Source of the DNA: an uncultured Prevotella sp. | GTDB taxonomy: Bacteria; Bacteroidota; Bacteroidia; Bacteroidales; Bacteroidaceae | NCBI GenBank assembly: GCA_944319795.1 | Contig: CALUFA010000005.1 | Span: 1 to 64,000, forward strand | Reading direction: 5' to 3' | Length of the DNA: 64,000 nucleotides | Part shown: positions 8,077 to 18,500 of the stretch, in pieces | Layout: each line of letters begins with the position of its first letter | How positions within the stretch are numbered: position 1 is the stretch's first letter | Notes under the pieces: model-generated | What the model was told of the DNA's origin: nothing | Database searches by the model: none | Seen by the model: the letters and a program-made list of their open reading frames with translations, nothing else | Position numbers and translations under genes: made by a program

Positions 8077-9480
8077 ATGAAGAAATTTATGGATGAAAAC
8101 TTCCTGTTGGAAACCGCTACCGCACAGGATCTATTTCATAATCATGCGGCAAAAATGCCGATTATCGACTACCATTGCCACCTTATTCCCGAAATGGTCG
8201 CCAACGACCACAAATTCAAAAGCATCACGGAGCTTTGGCTCGGCGGAGACCATTATAAGTGGCGCGCAATGAGAACCAACGGCGTAGACGAAAAATATTG
8301 CACCGGCACGGAGACAAGCGACTGGGAGAAATTCGAGAAATGGGCGGAAACCGTACCCTACACTCTCCGCAACCCGCTCTACCACTGGACCCACCTCGAG
8401 CTTAAGACCGCTTTCGGCATAGACAAGCTGCTGAGCCCGAAAACAGCGCGCGAGATTTACGACGAGTGCAACGAGAAACTGCAGCAACCCGGATATACCG
8501 CACGCGGCTTCATGCGCCGTTACAACGTAGAATGCGTATGCACTACCGACGATCCGGTAGACGACTTGAGATACCACAAGCAGACAAAGGAAAGCGGTTT
8601 CGAAATAAAGATGATTCCTGCATGGCGCCCCGACAAGGCTATGGCTGTGGACAACGCGAAAAACTTCGCTGAATATGTAACACGTCTCGGCGAAGTGGCC
8701 GGCGTAACGATTTCAAAATTCCAAGACTTGGTAGATGCGCTCCAAAAGCGCCACGACTTCTTCAACGAGAACGGTTGCCGTCTGTCAGACCACGGCATTG
8801 AGGAGTTCTACGACGAGCCGTACACCGACAGCCAGATTGAGACAATCTTCGAAAAGGCCATGCGCGGCCAAGACTTGTCGCAACTCGAAATCCGCCAGTT
8901 CAAGCACTGCATGCTCACAGTGTTCGCCGAGATGGATTACGAGAGCGACTGGACGCAGCAATACCATTACGGAGCCATACGCGACAACAATAGCCTGATG
9001 TTCAAGAAACTCGGTCCGGACACAGGCTTCGACTCTATCGGTGAATTCAATACGGCCAAGGCCATGAGCCACTTCCTCGACCACCTGAACGCCGAAGGCA
9101 AACTTACGCGTACCATATTATATACGCTTAACCCCTGCGCAAATGAAGTCATCGCCACCATGCTCGGAAACTTCCAAGACGGTTCTTGCCCCGGAAAGAT
9201 TCAGTTCGGCAGCGGCTGGTGGTTCAACGACCAGCTCGACGGAATGACAAGGCAAATGAACGCCCTCTCTGTACTCGGGCTCCTGAGCCGCTTCGTCGGA
9301 ATGTTGACCGACAGCCGTTCGTTCCTATCATATCCGCGCCACGAGTACTTCCGCCGCCTGTTGTGCAACCTGATCGGCAACGACGTCGAAAAAGGCCTCA
9401 TTCCCGACGACAAGGAAATCCTGTACCGCATGGTTGAAGACATCAGCTACTACAACGCAAAGAACTATTTCAAATTTTAA
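8077..9480 (+). CDS. uxaC: glucuronate isomerase
   Basis: A 467-residue uronate isomerase of the amidohydrolase superfamily. It interconverts D-glucuronate and D-fructuronate (or D-galacturonate and D-tagaturonate), the first cytoplasmic step of hexuronate catabolism. The metal-binding start IIDYHCHL and the C-terminal block with GSGWWFNDQLDGMTRQ are typical. Length matches the family. No other hexuronate gene lies beside it. It is monocistronic, ending in a strong terminator. Confidence 0.95.
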   Translation: MKKFMDENFLLETATAQDLFHNHAAKMPIIDYHCHLIPEMVANDHKFKSITELWLGGDHYKWRAMRTNGVDEKYCTGTETSDWEKFEKWAETVPYTLRNPLYHWTHLELKTAFGIDKLLSPKTAREIYDECNEKLQQPGYTARGFMRRYNVECVCTTDDPVDDLRYHKQTKESGFEIKMIPAWRPDKAMAVDNAKNFAEYVTRLGEVAGVTISKFQDLVDALQKRHDFFNENGCRLSDHGIEEFYDEPYTDSQIETIFEKAMRGQDLSQLEIRQFKHCMLTVFAEMDYESDWTQQYHYGAIRDNNSLMFKKLGPDTGFDSIGEFNTAKAMSHFLDHLNAEGKLTRTILYTLNPCANEVIATMLGNFQDGSCPGKIQFGSGWWFNDQLDGMTRQMNALSVLGLLSRFVGMLTDSRSFLSYPRHEYFRRLLCNLIGNDVEKGLIPDDKEILYRMVEDISYYNAKNYFKF

Positions 9481-9498
9481 AGCATAAGACTACTATGC

Positions 9499-9538
9499 AA
9501 AGCCTCTCCTGCCATAACAAATCGGCAAGAGAGGCTTT
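9499..9538 (+). terminator. intrinsic terminator of uxaC
   Basis: AAAGCCTCTC (9499-9508) pairs with GAGAGGCTTT (9529-9538), with an inner TGCC/GGCA pair, followed by TT. Confidence 0.85.
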
Positions 9539-9561
9539 TTCAAGCATTTTATTTTCAAATA

Positions 9562-9593
9562 TTTGTAAATCTCGGAAAATAGAACTAATTTTG
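9562..9593 (+). promoter_or_regulatory. promoter of the Wza-like gene and probably glmS
   Basis: TTTG at 9562-9565, a 20-nt spacer and TAATTTTG at 9586-9593. Confidence 0.7.
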
Positions 9594-9627
9594 CAAAGAT
9601 TTACGATTTTATTACAACACTCAAATT

Positions 9628-10425
9628 ATGAAAAAGATATTAGGTTTAGTGGCGGCCGCCGTTATCTGCTTGCTTCTCGGAAGCTGCGGCAGTGGTAAGA
9701 ATATCGCGTATTTCCAAAATGCAGACACAATTGACTTATCTGCGTCTAAAGGACTTTATGACGCCAAAATCATGCCAAAAGACCTGCTGACTATCACGGT
9801 CAGTACAACAGATCCCAAGGCTTCAATGCCATTCAACCTGTCTGTAACCAACACATTGAACAATTTAGGAACACTTTCCACCAGCGCCGGTTCGCTGCAG
9901 ACATACCTCGTAGACAATGACGGCTACATAAATTTCCCGATAGTCGGAAGGATAGAAGTCGGCGGATTGACCAAACGCCAATGCGAAAACCGCATCAAGG
10001 AAAAAATACTTCCATACATGTCGGAAACCGAGAATCCGATCATCACCGTGAAAATGGCAAGTTTCAAGGTTGCCGTGGCAGGCGAGGTTAAATCGCCTGG
10101 AATATTCACCGTCGACCAAGAGAAGATCAGCATCTTGGAAGCCCTTGCAAGAGCAGGAGACCTCACCATTTACGGTAAACGCGAGAACGTATTGCTGATA
10201 CGAGAGGATTCAACCGGACAGAAATCAATACACCGGATCAACCTGAACGACGCAAACATAATTAACTCGCCATATTATTACCTGCAACAGAACGACTACA
10301 TCTACGTTGAACCGAACAAAGTGCAAGCGCAAAACTCTGCCATCGGCTCAAGCGTGACAATATGGTTCTCTGTATTAGGCACCATGACATCGTTGGCATC
10401 ATTGGTTGTCACTGTTTTAAGGTAA
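9628..10425 (+). CDS. polysaccharide export lipoprotein (Wza-like)
   Basis: A 265-residue outer-membrane export protein. A lipoprotein signal peptide ends in LGSC with Cys20 as the lipidation site. It is followed by a Poly_export domain (about residues 40-140), a SLBB-type beta-grasp region (about 145-225) and a C-terminal hydrophobic helix (about 243-262), as in Wza, where this helix spans the outer membrane. It should form the outer-membrane channel for capsule or exopolysaccharide. No Wzc, flippase or glycosyltransferase gene is adjacent; instead it is followed after 13 nt by glmS, which makes an amino-sugar precursor. Confidence 0.88.
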   Translation: MKKILGLVAAAVICLLLGSCGSGKNIAYFQNADTIDLSASKGLYDAKIMPKDLLTITVSTTDPKASMPFNLSVTNTLNNLGTLSTSAGSLQTYLVDNDGYINFPIVGRIEVGGLTKRQCENRIKEKILPYMSETENPIITVKMASFKVAVAGEVKSPGIFTVDQEKISILEALARAGDLTIYGKRENVLLIREDSTGQKSIHRINLNDANIINSPYYYLQQNDYIYVEPNKVQAQNSAIGSSVTIWFSVLGTMTSLASLVVTVLR

Positions 10426-10438
10426 TTAAACTCTGCTT

Positions 10439-12283
10439 ATGTGCGGCATCGTAGGTTATATTGGAGATAAAGAAGCGTACCCTATTCTAATAAAAGGACT
10501 TGGCCGACTGGAATATCGCGGATATGACAGTGCCGGCGTAGCCTTATTAAACGAAGAGGGAATACTTAACGTTTACAAAACAAAAGGCAAAGTAGCCGAG
10601 CTCGACTCATTCTGTCACGACAAGGATGTGTCAGGAACGGTCGGCATAGCCCATACACGTTGGGCCACACACGGAGAACCGTCAGCAGTGAATGCGCACC
10701 CCCATTATTCAGAATCCAAGAACCTCGCGATAATCCACAACGGCATAATTGAGAACTACGCAGACCTCAAGAAGAAACTGCAATCCAAAGGGCTGACATT
10801 CCGTTCCAACACGGACACTGAAGTTCTTGTACAGCTAATCGAATACGTTCAGACGAGAAAAAATCTCGACCTTCTAACAGCCGTGCAATTGGCATTGCAT
10901 GAAGTGATAGGCGCTTATGCCGTCGCCTTGCTCGACAAGCGCCACCCCGACCAAATAATTGCGGCCTGCCGGCAAAGCCCGTTGGTAATCGGCATAAGCG
11001 ATAAAGAATTCTTCCTTGCATCCGACGCAAGTCCAATAATCGACCACACGGACAAAGTGGTGTATCTTGAAGACGGAAGCATTGCCGTAATGAAGAAAGG
11101 CGACGAGCTCAAAGTCGTAAACATACTTAACCGCGAATTGTCACCAAAAGTCCAAACAATCGACTTGGAATTGGGACAAATCGAAAAAGGCGGTTATCCG
11201 CATTTCATGCTAAAAGAAATATTCGAACAGCCGGAATGCCTGACAAATTGTATGCGCGGACGCGTAAACATTGAAGGAACCAACGTAACATTAAGCGCAG
11301 TCATAGACTACAAAAAGCAACTTCTTTCAGCAAAAAGGATCATCATCGTAGGATGCGGAACATCCTGGCATGCCGGACTAATAGGCAAACAGATCATCGA
11401 GAACCTTTGCCGCATACCCGTTGAAGTCGAGTATGCGAGCGAATTCAGATACAGGCATCCGGTCGTGTCAAACAAAGACGTCGTAATAGCAATATCACAA
11501 AGCGGCGAAACCGCGGACACTTTGGCCGCCGTAAAATTAGCCAAGCAGAACGGAGCGTTCATTTACGGAATATGCAATGTTATCGGCGCAAGCATTCCAC
11601 GCGCAACAGACACAGGCTCATACATACACGTAGGACCTGAGATCGGAGTTGCGTCGACAAAGGCTTTTACGGGACAAGTTACTGTTCTTACAATGCTTGC
11701 CCTTGCCTTGGCGAAAGCAAAGTCAACCATCGACGATAAAACCTATTTCGGAATAGTAAAAGAGCTTAATGCCATACCTGGGAAGATAGAAGAAACATTG
11801 AAGCTAAACGACCGGATTGCGTCGTTGAGCAAGATCTTCACTTACGCAAGAAATTTCCTATACCTCGGCCGTGGATACAATTACCCGGTAGCAATGGAAG
11901 GCGCGCTCAAGTTGAAAGAAATAAGCTACATCCATGCCGAAGGTTACCCGGCGGCCGAAATGAAACACGGGCCGATAGCCCTGATAGATTCCGACATGCC
12001 TGTGGTAGTAATAGCCACACGCAACTCAATGTATGAGAAAGTGCTGAGCAACATACAAGAAATAAAAGCACGGAAAGGCAAAGTCATAGCATTAGTAACC
12101 AAAGGAGATGAAACGATTACGAAAATCGTTGATGAAGTCATCGAACTGCCTGACACGCAAGAATGCTTGGAGCCATTGTTGGCAACCATACCTTTACAGC
12201 TATTGGCTTACCATATAGCAGTATGCAAGGGGAAAGACGTTGACCAACCAAGAAACTTGGCAAAATCAGTAACCGTGGAATAG
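10439..12283 (+). CDS. glmS: glutamine-fructose-6-phosphate aminotransferase (isomerizing)
   Basis: A 614-residue cytoplasmic enzyme making glucosamine-6-phosphate from fructose-6-phosphate and glutamine, the entry to UDP-GlcNAc, peptidoglycan and LPS. Cys2 (MCGIVGYIG) is the glutaminase nucleophile after Met removal. Two SIS sugar-isomerase domains follow (SQSGETADTLAA in the first), and the C-terminus DQPRNLAKSVTVE is diagnostic. Probably transcribed with the upstream Wza-like gene. No glmS ribozyme or long leader is present in the 13-nt gap. Confidence 0.97.
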   Translation: MCGIVGYIGDKEAYPILIKGLGRLEYRGYDSAGVALLNEEGILNVYKTKGKVAELDSFCHDKDVSGTVGIAHTRWATHGEPSAVNAHPHYSESKNLAIIHNGIIENYADLKKKLQSKGLTFRSNTDTEVLVQLIEYVQTRKNLDLLTAVQLALHEVIGAYAVALLDKRHPDQIIAACRQSPLVIGISDKEFFLASDASPIIDHTDKVVYLEDGSIAVMKKGDELKVVNILNRELSPKVQTIDLELGQIEKGGYPHFMLKEIFEQPECLTNCMRGRVNIEGTNVTLSAVIDYKKQLLSAKRIIIVGCGTSWHAGLIGKQIIENLCRIPVEVEYASEFRYRHPVVSNKDVVIAISQSGETADTLAAVKLAKQNGAFIYGICNVIGASIPRATDTGSYIHVGPEIGVASTKAFTGQVTVLTMLALALAKAKSTIDDKTYFGIVKELNAIPGKIEETLKLNDRIASLSKIFTYARNFLYLGRGYNYPVAMEGALKLKEISYIHAEGYPAAEMKHGPIALIDSDMPVVVIATRNSMYEKVLSNIQEIKARKGKVIALVTKGDETITKIVDEVIELPDTQECLEPLLATIPLQLLAYHIAVCKGKDVDQPRNLAKSVTVE

Positions 12284-12385
12284 AATCACTAACCGTAGAG
12301 TTAAGAAATACATCGTAAAAACCGGAACGGCACCACTGTGTCGGGAAATTTAAACATATCTGATAGCTCATTAAAAATCTTATAT

Positions 12386-14281
12386 ATGGAACCATTGAAG
12401 CATGAGTGTGGAGTTGCAATGGTGAGACTACTCAAACCATTAGAATACTATCAACAAAAGTACGGAACATGGATGTACGGACTAAACAAGCTCTATCTGA
12501 TGATGGAGAAACAGCACAACCGTGGCCAGGAAGGAGCAGGCATGGCATGCGTCAACCTTGACGCCGAGCCTGGCTCGGAGTACATGTTCCGCGAACGTGC
12601 CGAGGGTTCTAATGCTATCACAGAAATTTTCGGTAACGTACAAAAGAAAATTAAGAATCTCGCTCCCGACAAGCTGTCGAATGCGACATTCGCCAAAAAG
12701 CACCTTCCTTTCGCCGGCGAGCTGTACATGGGGCATTTACGCTACTCAACCACGGGCAAAAGCGGTTTGTCATACGTACACCCGTTCTTGCGCAGAAACA
12801 ACTGGAGGGCGAAGAACCTCTGCCTTTGTGGAAATTTCAATATGACGAATATCAACGAGATATTCGACAAGCTCGTAAAACAAGGCCAATCGCCGAGAAT
12901 ATACAGCGACAGCTACATCACTCTCGAACTGATGGGACACAGGCTTGACCGCGAAGTGGAACGCAACTTCATTGACGGACAAACCAAGGGGTTGAAAGAC
13001 CAAGAGATAACGAAATACATCGAAAACAACATTAAGATGAGCAACGTGTTGAAATCGACTATGGCAGATTTCGACGGTGGGTATGTGATGTGCGGAATAA
13101 CCGGAAGCGGTGAAATGTTCGCCATGCGCGACCCTTGGGGAATACGCCCTGCATTCTGGTACAAAAACGACGAAATCGTAATAGTCGCTAGCGAACGTCC
13201 GGTAATGCAGACAACTTTCGACTTGGAATGTGACGACATAAACGAACTTGAACCGGGTTGCGCCCTGATAGTCAACAAGAATTGCGAAACATCGGTGAAA
13301 AGGATTCTCGAACAAAAAGGAGATTGCAAATGTTCATTTGAAAGGATATATTTCAGCCGAGGTTCAGACAGGGACATTTACAAAGAGCGCAAGAAACTCG
13401 GCGAGCAATTGACCGGAACAATCCTTAAAGCCATAGATTACGATACCGAACATACGGTGTTCTCGTTCATCCCCAATACGGCAGAAGTAGCTTTCTACGG
13501 TATGCTCGGAGGCTTCAAGCGGTACATAAACGAGCAAAAGATCAAGTTCATCATGAACATGGACCACAAGCCGTCATACGAGGAGCTCGAGAATCTGCTT
13601 CACCAATACGTAAGAAGCGAAAAGGTGGCATGGAAGGATATCAAGTTACGCACGTTCATCACGGAAGGAGCATCGCGCAACGACTTGGCCTCACACGTCT
13701 ACGACATAACCTACGAGTCGCTCGAGCCCTACAAAGACAACCTTGTAATAATAGACGACAGCATCGTGCGCGGAACAACCCTGAAAGAAAGCATCCTGAA
13801 GATACTCGACCGCCTGCATCCGAAGAAAATCGTGATCGTGAGCAGTTCGCCGCAGATACGCTATCCCGATTACTACGGCATCGACATGCCGAGCCTTGAA
13901 GAATTCTGCGTATTCAGGGCTACTATCGAGCTTCTGAAAGACAGGGGTATGTACAGCGTCATCGAGGACACGTACAACAAGTGTAAAGAAGAGATGAAGA
14001 AGCCGAAAGCGGAAATGAAGAACTGCGTGCGCGACATTTACAAGCCATTCTCAGTAGATGAGATAAACGATAAGATCATCGAAATGCTGCGCCCCGAAGG
14101 CATGACAACGCCCGTTGAGCTCGTCTATCAGTCAATAGAAGGTTTGCACGAAGCCATTCCCAACCACAACGGCGACTGGTACTTCACAGGCAACTACCCC
14201 ACCCCAGGCGGAGTCAAACTGGTAAACCAAGCATTCATCAAGTACGTGGAGACCGTTTACCAATATGAACAAAAATTCTAA
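12386..14281 (+). CDS. amidophosphoribosyltransferase-like glutamine amidotransferase
   Basis: A 631-residue protein with an N-terminal Ntn glutaminase domain and a C-terminal phosphoribosyltransferase domain carrying the PRPP loop VIIDDSIVRGTTL (around residue 455). It therefore looks like PurF, which makes phosphoribosylamine, but it is longer than the usual 470-500 residues. I start it at MEPLKHECG, so that Cys8 would become the N-terminal nucleophile after loss of a 7-residue propeptide; an in-frame ATG at 12338 lies upstream. The ordered run glmS, this gene, carA, carB groups glutamine-using enzymes. Whether it is the main PurF or a paralogue cannot be told here. Confidence 0.85.
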   Translation: MEPLKHECGVAMVRLLKPLEYYQQKYGTWMYGLNKLYLMMEKQHNRGQEGAGMACVNLDAEPGSEYMFRERAEGSNAITEIFGNVQKKIKNLAPDKLSNATFAKKHLPFAGELYMGHLRYSTTGKSGLSYVHPFLRRNNWRAKNLCLCGNFNMTNINEIFDKLVKQGQSPRIYSDSYITLELMGHRLDREVERNFIDGQTKGLKDQEITKYIENNIKMSNVLKSTMADFDGGYVMCGITGSGEMFAMRDPWGIRPAFWYKNDEIVIVASERPVMQTTFDLECDDINELEPGCALIVNKNCETSVKRILEQKGDCKCSFERIYFSRGSDRDIYKERKKLGEQLTGTILKAIDYDTEHTVFSFIPNTAEVAFYGMLGGFKRYINEQKIKFIMNMDHKPSYEELENLLHQYVRSEKVAWKDIKLRTFITEGASRNDLASHVYDITYESLEPYKDNLVIIDDSIVRGTTLKESILKILDRLHPKKIVIVSSSPQIRYPDYYGIDMPSLEEFCVFRATIELLKDRGMYSVIEDTYNKCKEEMKKPKAEMKNCVRDIYKPFSVDEINDKIIEMLRPEGMTTPVELVYQSIEGLHEAIPNHNGDWYFTGNYPTPGGVKLVNQAFIKYVETVYQYEQKF

Positions 14282-14304
14282 CACGCTATAAAGCCAAACA
14301 ACAC

Positions 14305-14345
14305 AAAAGCCCGCGGCAGGCATTCGTGCCGTCCGTCGGGCTTTT
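14305..14345 (+). terminator. intrinsic terminator between the PurF-like gene and carA
   Basis: AAAAGCCCG (14305-14313) pairs with CGGGCTTTT (14337-14345), followed by TT. It separates glmS/PurF-like from carAB. No consensus promoter is clear in 14350-14438. Confidence 0.85.
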
Positions 14346-14438
14346 TTCTAAAAACACACGTCAGGCAATTCAAAATGAATAACATCAACTCTTAGAGCCT
14401 GCGTTACGACAAGACATCACATAAAGCACGACAAACAT

Positions 14439-15527
14439 ATGAGAAACGTAACTTTAGTATTGGAAGACGGAACAAAGTTCCACGGAAAGTCTTTCGGTTA
14501 TGATAGCCCGGTAGCCGGCGAGGTTGTGTTCAATACCGCCATGATGGGTTACCCTGAAAGTCTGACCGACCCTTCATACGCCGGCCAGATGATGGTACTG
14601 ACATATCCGTTGGTCGGCAATTACGGCGTACCGCCGTTCACGGTCGAGCCAGACGGGATAGCCACGTTCATGGAAAGCGACAAGATTTACGCTTCGGCGA
14701 TAATCGTAGCCGATTACAGTGAGCAATACAACCACTGGAACGCAGCGGAAAACCTGGCCGACTGGCTCAAGCGCGAACATGTGCCGGGCGTTACAGGCAT
14801 AGACACGCGTGAACTGACCAAAGTGCTTCGCGAGCACGGAGTAATGATGGGTAAGATTCTTTTCGACGACGAGCCCGGCAACATCCCTGCCGCAGACTAC
14901 GAAGGAGTAAACTTCGTTGACCAAGTGAGTTGCAAACATGTGATACGCTACAACGAAGGCGCAGGCAAGAGGGTCGTGCTTGTAGACTGCGGCGTGAAAA
15001 ACAACATCATAAGATGCCTTGTACGCCGTGGCGTAGAAGTGATACGAGTGCCTTGGAACTACGACTATACAGGAATGGACTTCGACGGCCTGTTCCTCGC
15101 CAACGGCCCTGGCGACCCTGACATGTGCGAAGACGCCGTGAACATAATACGTAAGCAGATGAGCGTGTCGTCAAAGCCGATCTGCGGCATCTGCATGGGC
15201 AACCAATTGCTGGCCAAGGCTGGAGGGGCGAAGATATACAAGCTGAAATACGGCCACCGCTCGCACAACCAACCGGTACGCCTCGTCGGCACGGAACACT
15301 GCTACGTCACGAGCCAAAACCACGGATACGCCGTTGACGCATCAACGCTCGGCAACGATTGGGAAGAGCTTTTCGTAAACATGAACGACGGCAGCAACGA
15401 AGGCATACGCCACAAGACCAACCCTTGGTTCTCGAGCCAGTTCCACCCCGAGGCATGTTCAGGCCCTGTCGACACAGAGTTCATGTTCGACAAATTCATT
15501 GAGAAAGTCATATCAGCAAACAAGTGA
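14439..15527 (+). CDS. carA: carbamoyl-phosphate synthase small subunit
   Basis: A 362-residue glutaminase subunit that feeds ammonia to CarB for carbamoyl phosphate, needed for pyrimidines and arginine. It has the N-terminal CarA-specific domain and a class I glutamine amidotransferase domain. The nucleophile elbow reads CGICMGNQ (Cys252), slightly different from the common GICLGHQ, and the His-Glu pair lies in SQFHPEA. carB follows after 50 nt. Confidence 0.96.
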   Translation: MRNVTLVLEDGTKFHGKSFGYDSPVAGEVVFNTAMMGYPESLTDPSYAGQMMVLTYPLVGNYGVPPFTVEPDGIATFMESDKIYASAIIVADYSEQYNHWNAAENLADWLKREHVPGVTGIDTRELTKVLREHGVMMGKILFDDEPGNIPAADYEGVNFVDQVSCKHVIRYNEGAGKRVVLVDCGVKNNIIRCLVRRGVEVIRVPWNYDYTGMDFDGLFLANGPGDPDMCEDAVNIIRKQMSVSSKPICGICMGNQLLAKAGGAKIYKLKYGHRSHNQPVRLVGTEHCYVTSQNHGYAVDASTLGNDWEELFVNMNDGSNEGIRHKTNPWFSSQFHPEACSGPVDTEFMFDKFIEKVISANK

Positions 15528-15577
15528 CAACCACGCCACATGCGGCCAGTCTACAAACAAAATAAGGAACATACGTT

Positions 15578-18500
15578 ATGAAATACAACGATATAAAGAA
15601 AGTGCTGCTTCTCGGTTCGGGAGCATTGAAAATCGGCGAAGCCGGAGAATTCGACTATTCAGGTTCGCAAGCCTTGAAGGCACTGAGGGAAGAAGGCGTC
15701 GAAACCGTCCTCATCAACCCCAACATCGCCACGGTGCAGACATCCGAAGGCGTAGCAGACCAAATATATTTCCTGCCCGTACAACCGTACTTCGTAGAGC
15801 GTGTAATCGAGAAGGAGCGCCCCGACGGCATACTGCTGTCTTTCGGCGGGCAGACGGCGCTCAACTGCGGCGTAGAACTCTACAAGAGCGGAGTGCTCGA
15901 GAAATACGGCGTTCGCGTGCTCGGCACGCCGGTACAGGCCATCATGGACACCGAAGACCGCGAACTCTTCGTTGAGCGCCTGAATGAAATCAACGTAAAG
16001 ACAATTAAGAGCGAAGCCTGCGAAACGATAGAACAGGCACGTAAGGCTGCGGCCGAACTGGGCTATCCCGTCATCATCCGCGCCGCATACGCCTTAGGCG
16101 GACTCGGAAGCGGCTTCTGCGACAACGAGGAAGAACTTAACAAACTGGCAGAAAAAGCATTCTCGTTCTCGCCCCAGGTATTGGTTGAAAAGAGCCTGAA
16201 AGGCTGGAAGGAGATTGAATACGAGGTTGTGCGCGACCGCTACGACAACTGCATCACCGTGTGCAACATGGAAAACTTCGACCCGCTCGGCATACACACT
16301 GGCGAGAGCATCGTCATCGCCCCGTCGCAGACGCTGACCAACAGCGAATACCACAAGCTGCGCGCACTCTCCATAAAGATAATACGCCACATCGGCATCG
16401 TAGGCGAATGCAACGTGCAATACGCCTTCGACCCAAAGAGCGAAGACTACCGCGTAATCGAAGTGAACGCCCGACTCAGCCGCAGCTCGGCCCTCGCGTC
16501 AAAAGCCACGGGCTACCCCTTGGCCTTCGTTGCAGCCAAGCTCGGCCTCGGCTACGGCCTGTTCGACCTGAAGAACTCCGTCACGAAGACGACAAGCGCA
16601 TTTTTCGAGCCGGCCCTCGACTATGTAGTCTGCAAGATACCGCGCTGGGACCTGAGCAAATTCCGCGGAGTTGACCGCGAGCTCGGCTCGTCGATGAAGT
16701 CCGTGGGCGAAGTAATGGCCATAGGCCGCAACTTCGAGGAAGCCATACAAAAAGGCCTGCGCATGATAGGCCAAGGCATGCACGGTTTCGTAGAGAACAA
16801 GGAACTTGAGATCGCAGACATCGACGAGGCGCTGCGCGACCCGACCGACAACCGCGTATTCGTCATCTCAAAGGCCATGCACCGCGGATACACGATTGAC
16901 CAGATACACGAATTGACGAAAATCGACAAGTGGTTCCTCTACAAACTGAAGCACATCATCGACATCGACGAGACGCTGAAAAAGTGCAAGAGCGTAAACG
17001 TGCTCGACAAAGAACTGCTGCGCACCGCCAAAGTCTACGGCTTCACAGACTTCCAGATTGCCCGAGCCGTCGGCCTTGAAGCCGAACTCGGCAACATGGC
17101 CAAGGCCGGACTCGTGATACGCCAGCTGCGCAAGAACTACGGAATACTGCCTGTCGTAAAGCAGATAGACACTCTCGCCGCCGAGTATCCGGCACAGACA
17201 AACTACCTGTACGTTACATACGCCGGAGTGAAGAGCGACATCGACTTCGAGCGTGACAAGCGCTCGATCATCGTGCTCGGTTCGGGAGCCTACCGCATAG
17301 GCAGCTCTGTTGAGTTCGACTGGTGCGGAGTGCAGGCTCTCAACACGATACGCAAACAGGGCTGGCGCTCGGTGATGATAAACTACAATCCAGAAACCGT
17401 GTCGACCGACTACGACATGTGCGACCGCCTGTACTTCGACGAACTTACGTTCGAGCGCGTCATGGACATCATCGACCTTGAATGCCCACACGGCGTAATC
17501 GTGTCGACAGGCGGACAGATACCCAACAACCTCGCCATGAGGCTCGACGAACAGAACGTGCCCATACTCGGAACGTCGGCGAAAGACATCGACAACGCCG
17601 AAGACCGTGCCAAATTCTCGTCGATGCTCGGCCGCAACGGCATCGACCAGCCCGAATGGAGCGCCCTTACCTCGATGGACGACATCCAGAAGTTCATCGA
17701 CCGCGTAGGCTTCCCCGTACTCGTCCGCCCGTCATACGTGCTTTCCGGAGCAGCAATGAACGTATGCTCGAACAACGACGAGCTTGAACGCTTCCTCAAG
17801 CTGGCAGCCAACGTGTCTGAAGACCACCCCGTAGTCGTAAGCCAGTTCATAGAGCATGCCAAGGAAGTGGAGATGGACGCCGTGGCGCGCGACGGCGAGA
17901 TAATAGCCTACGCCATAAGCGAGCACATCGAGTTCGCCGGCGTACACTCGGGCGACGCGACCATACAGTTCCCCCCACAGAAACTTTACTGCGAAACGAT
18001 ACGCCGCATCAAGCGCGTAAGCCGCAAGATAGCCGAAGAGCTGCACATCTGCGGCCCGTTCAACATACAGTTCCTCGCACGCGACAACGACATCAAGGTG
18101 ATAGAGTGCAACCTGCGCGCGTCGCGCTCGTTCCCCTTCGTCAGCAAGGTGCTTAAGATAAACCTTATCGAGCTGGCAACCAAGGTTATGCTCGGGCTTC
18201 CCGTAGAACGGCCCGACAAGGACCTGTTCGACCTCGACTACGTTGGCATCAAGGCGAGCCAGTTCTCGTTCAACCGCCTGCAAAAGGCCGACCCCGTGCT
18301 CGGAGTGGACATGGCTTCGACGGGCGAAGTAGGCTGTCTTGGCGACGACACCAACACAGCCCTGCTGAAGAGCATGCTGTCCGTAGGCCACCGCATACCG
18401 AAGAAGAACATCCTGCTGTCAACAGGCGGCCCGAAGCAAAAGGTTGAAACGCTCGACGCCGCACGCCAGCTCGTGAAGAACGGCTACAAGATTTACGCAA

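Noticed and set aside
12338..12385. Upstream in-frame start adding 16 residues to the PurF-like protein
   Set aside because: The added residues precede the catalytic cysteine by too much for a normal propeptide and do not look conserved; the ATG at 12386 was preferred.
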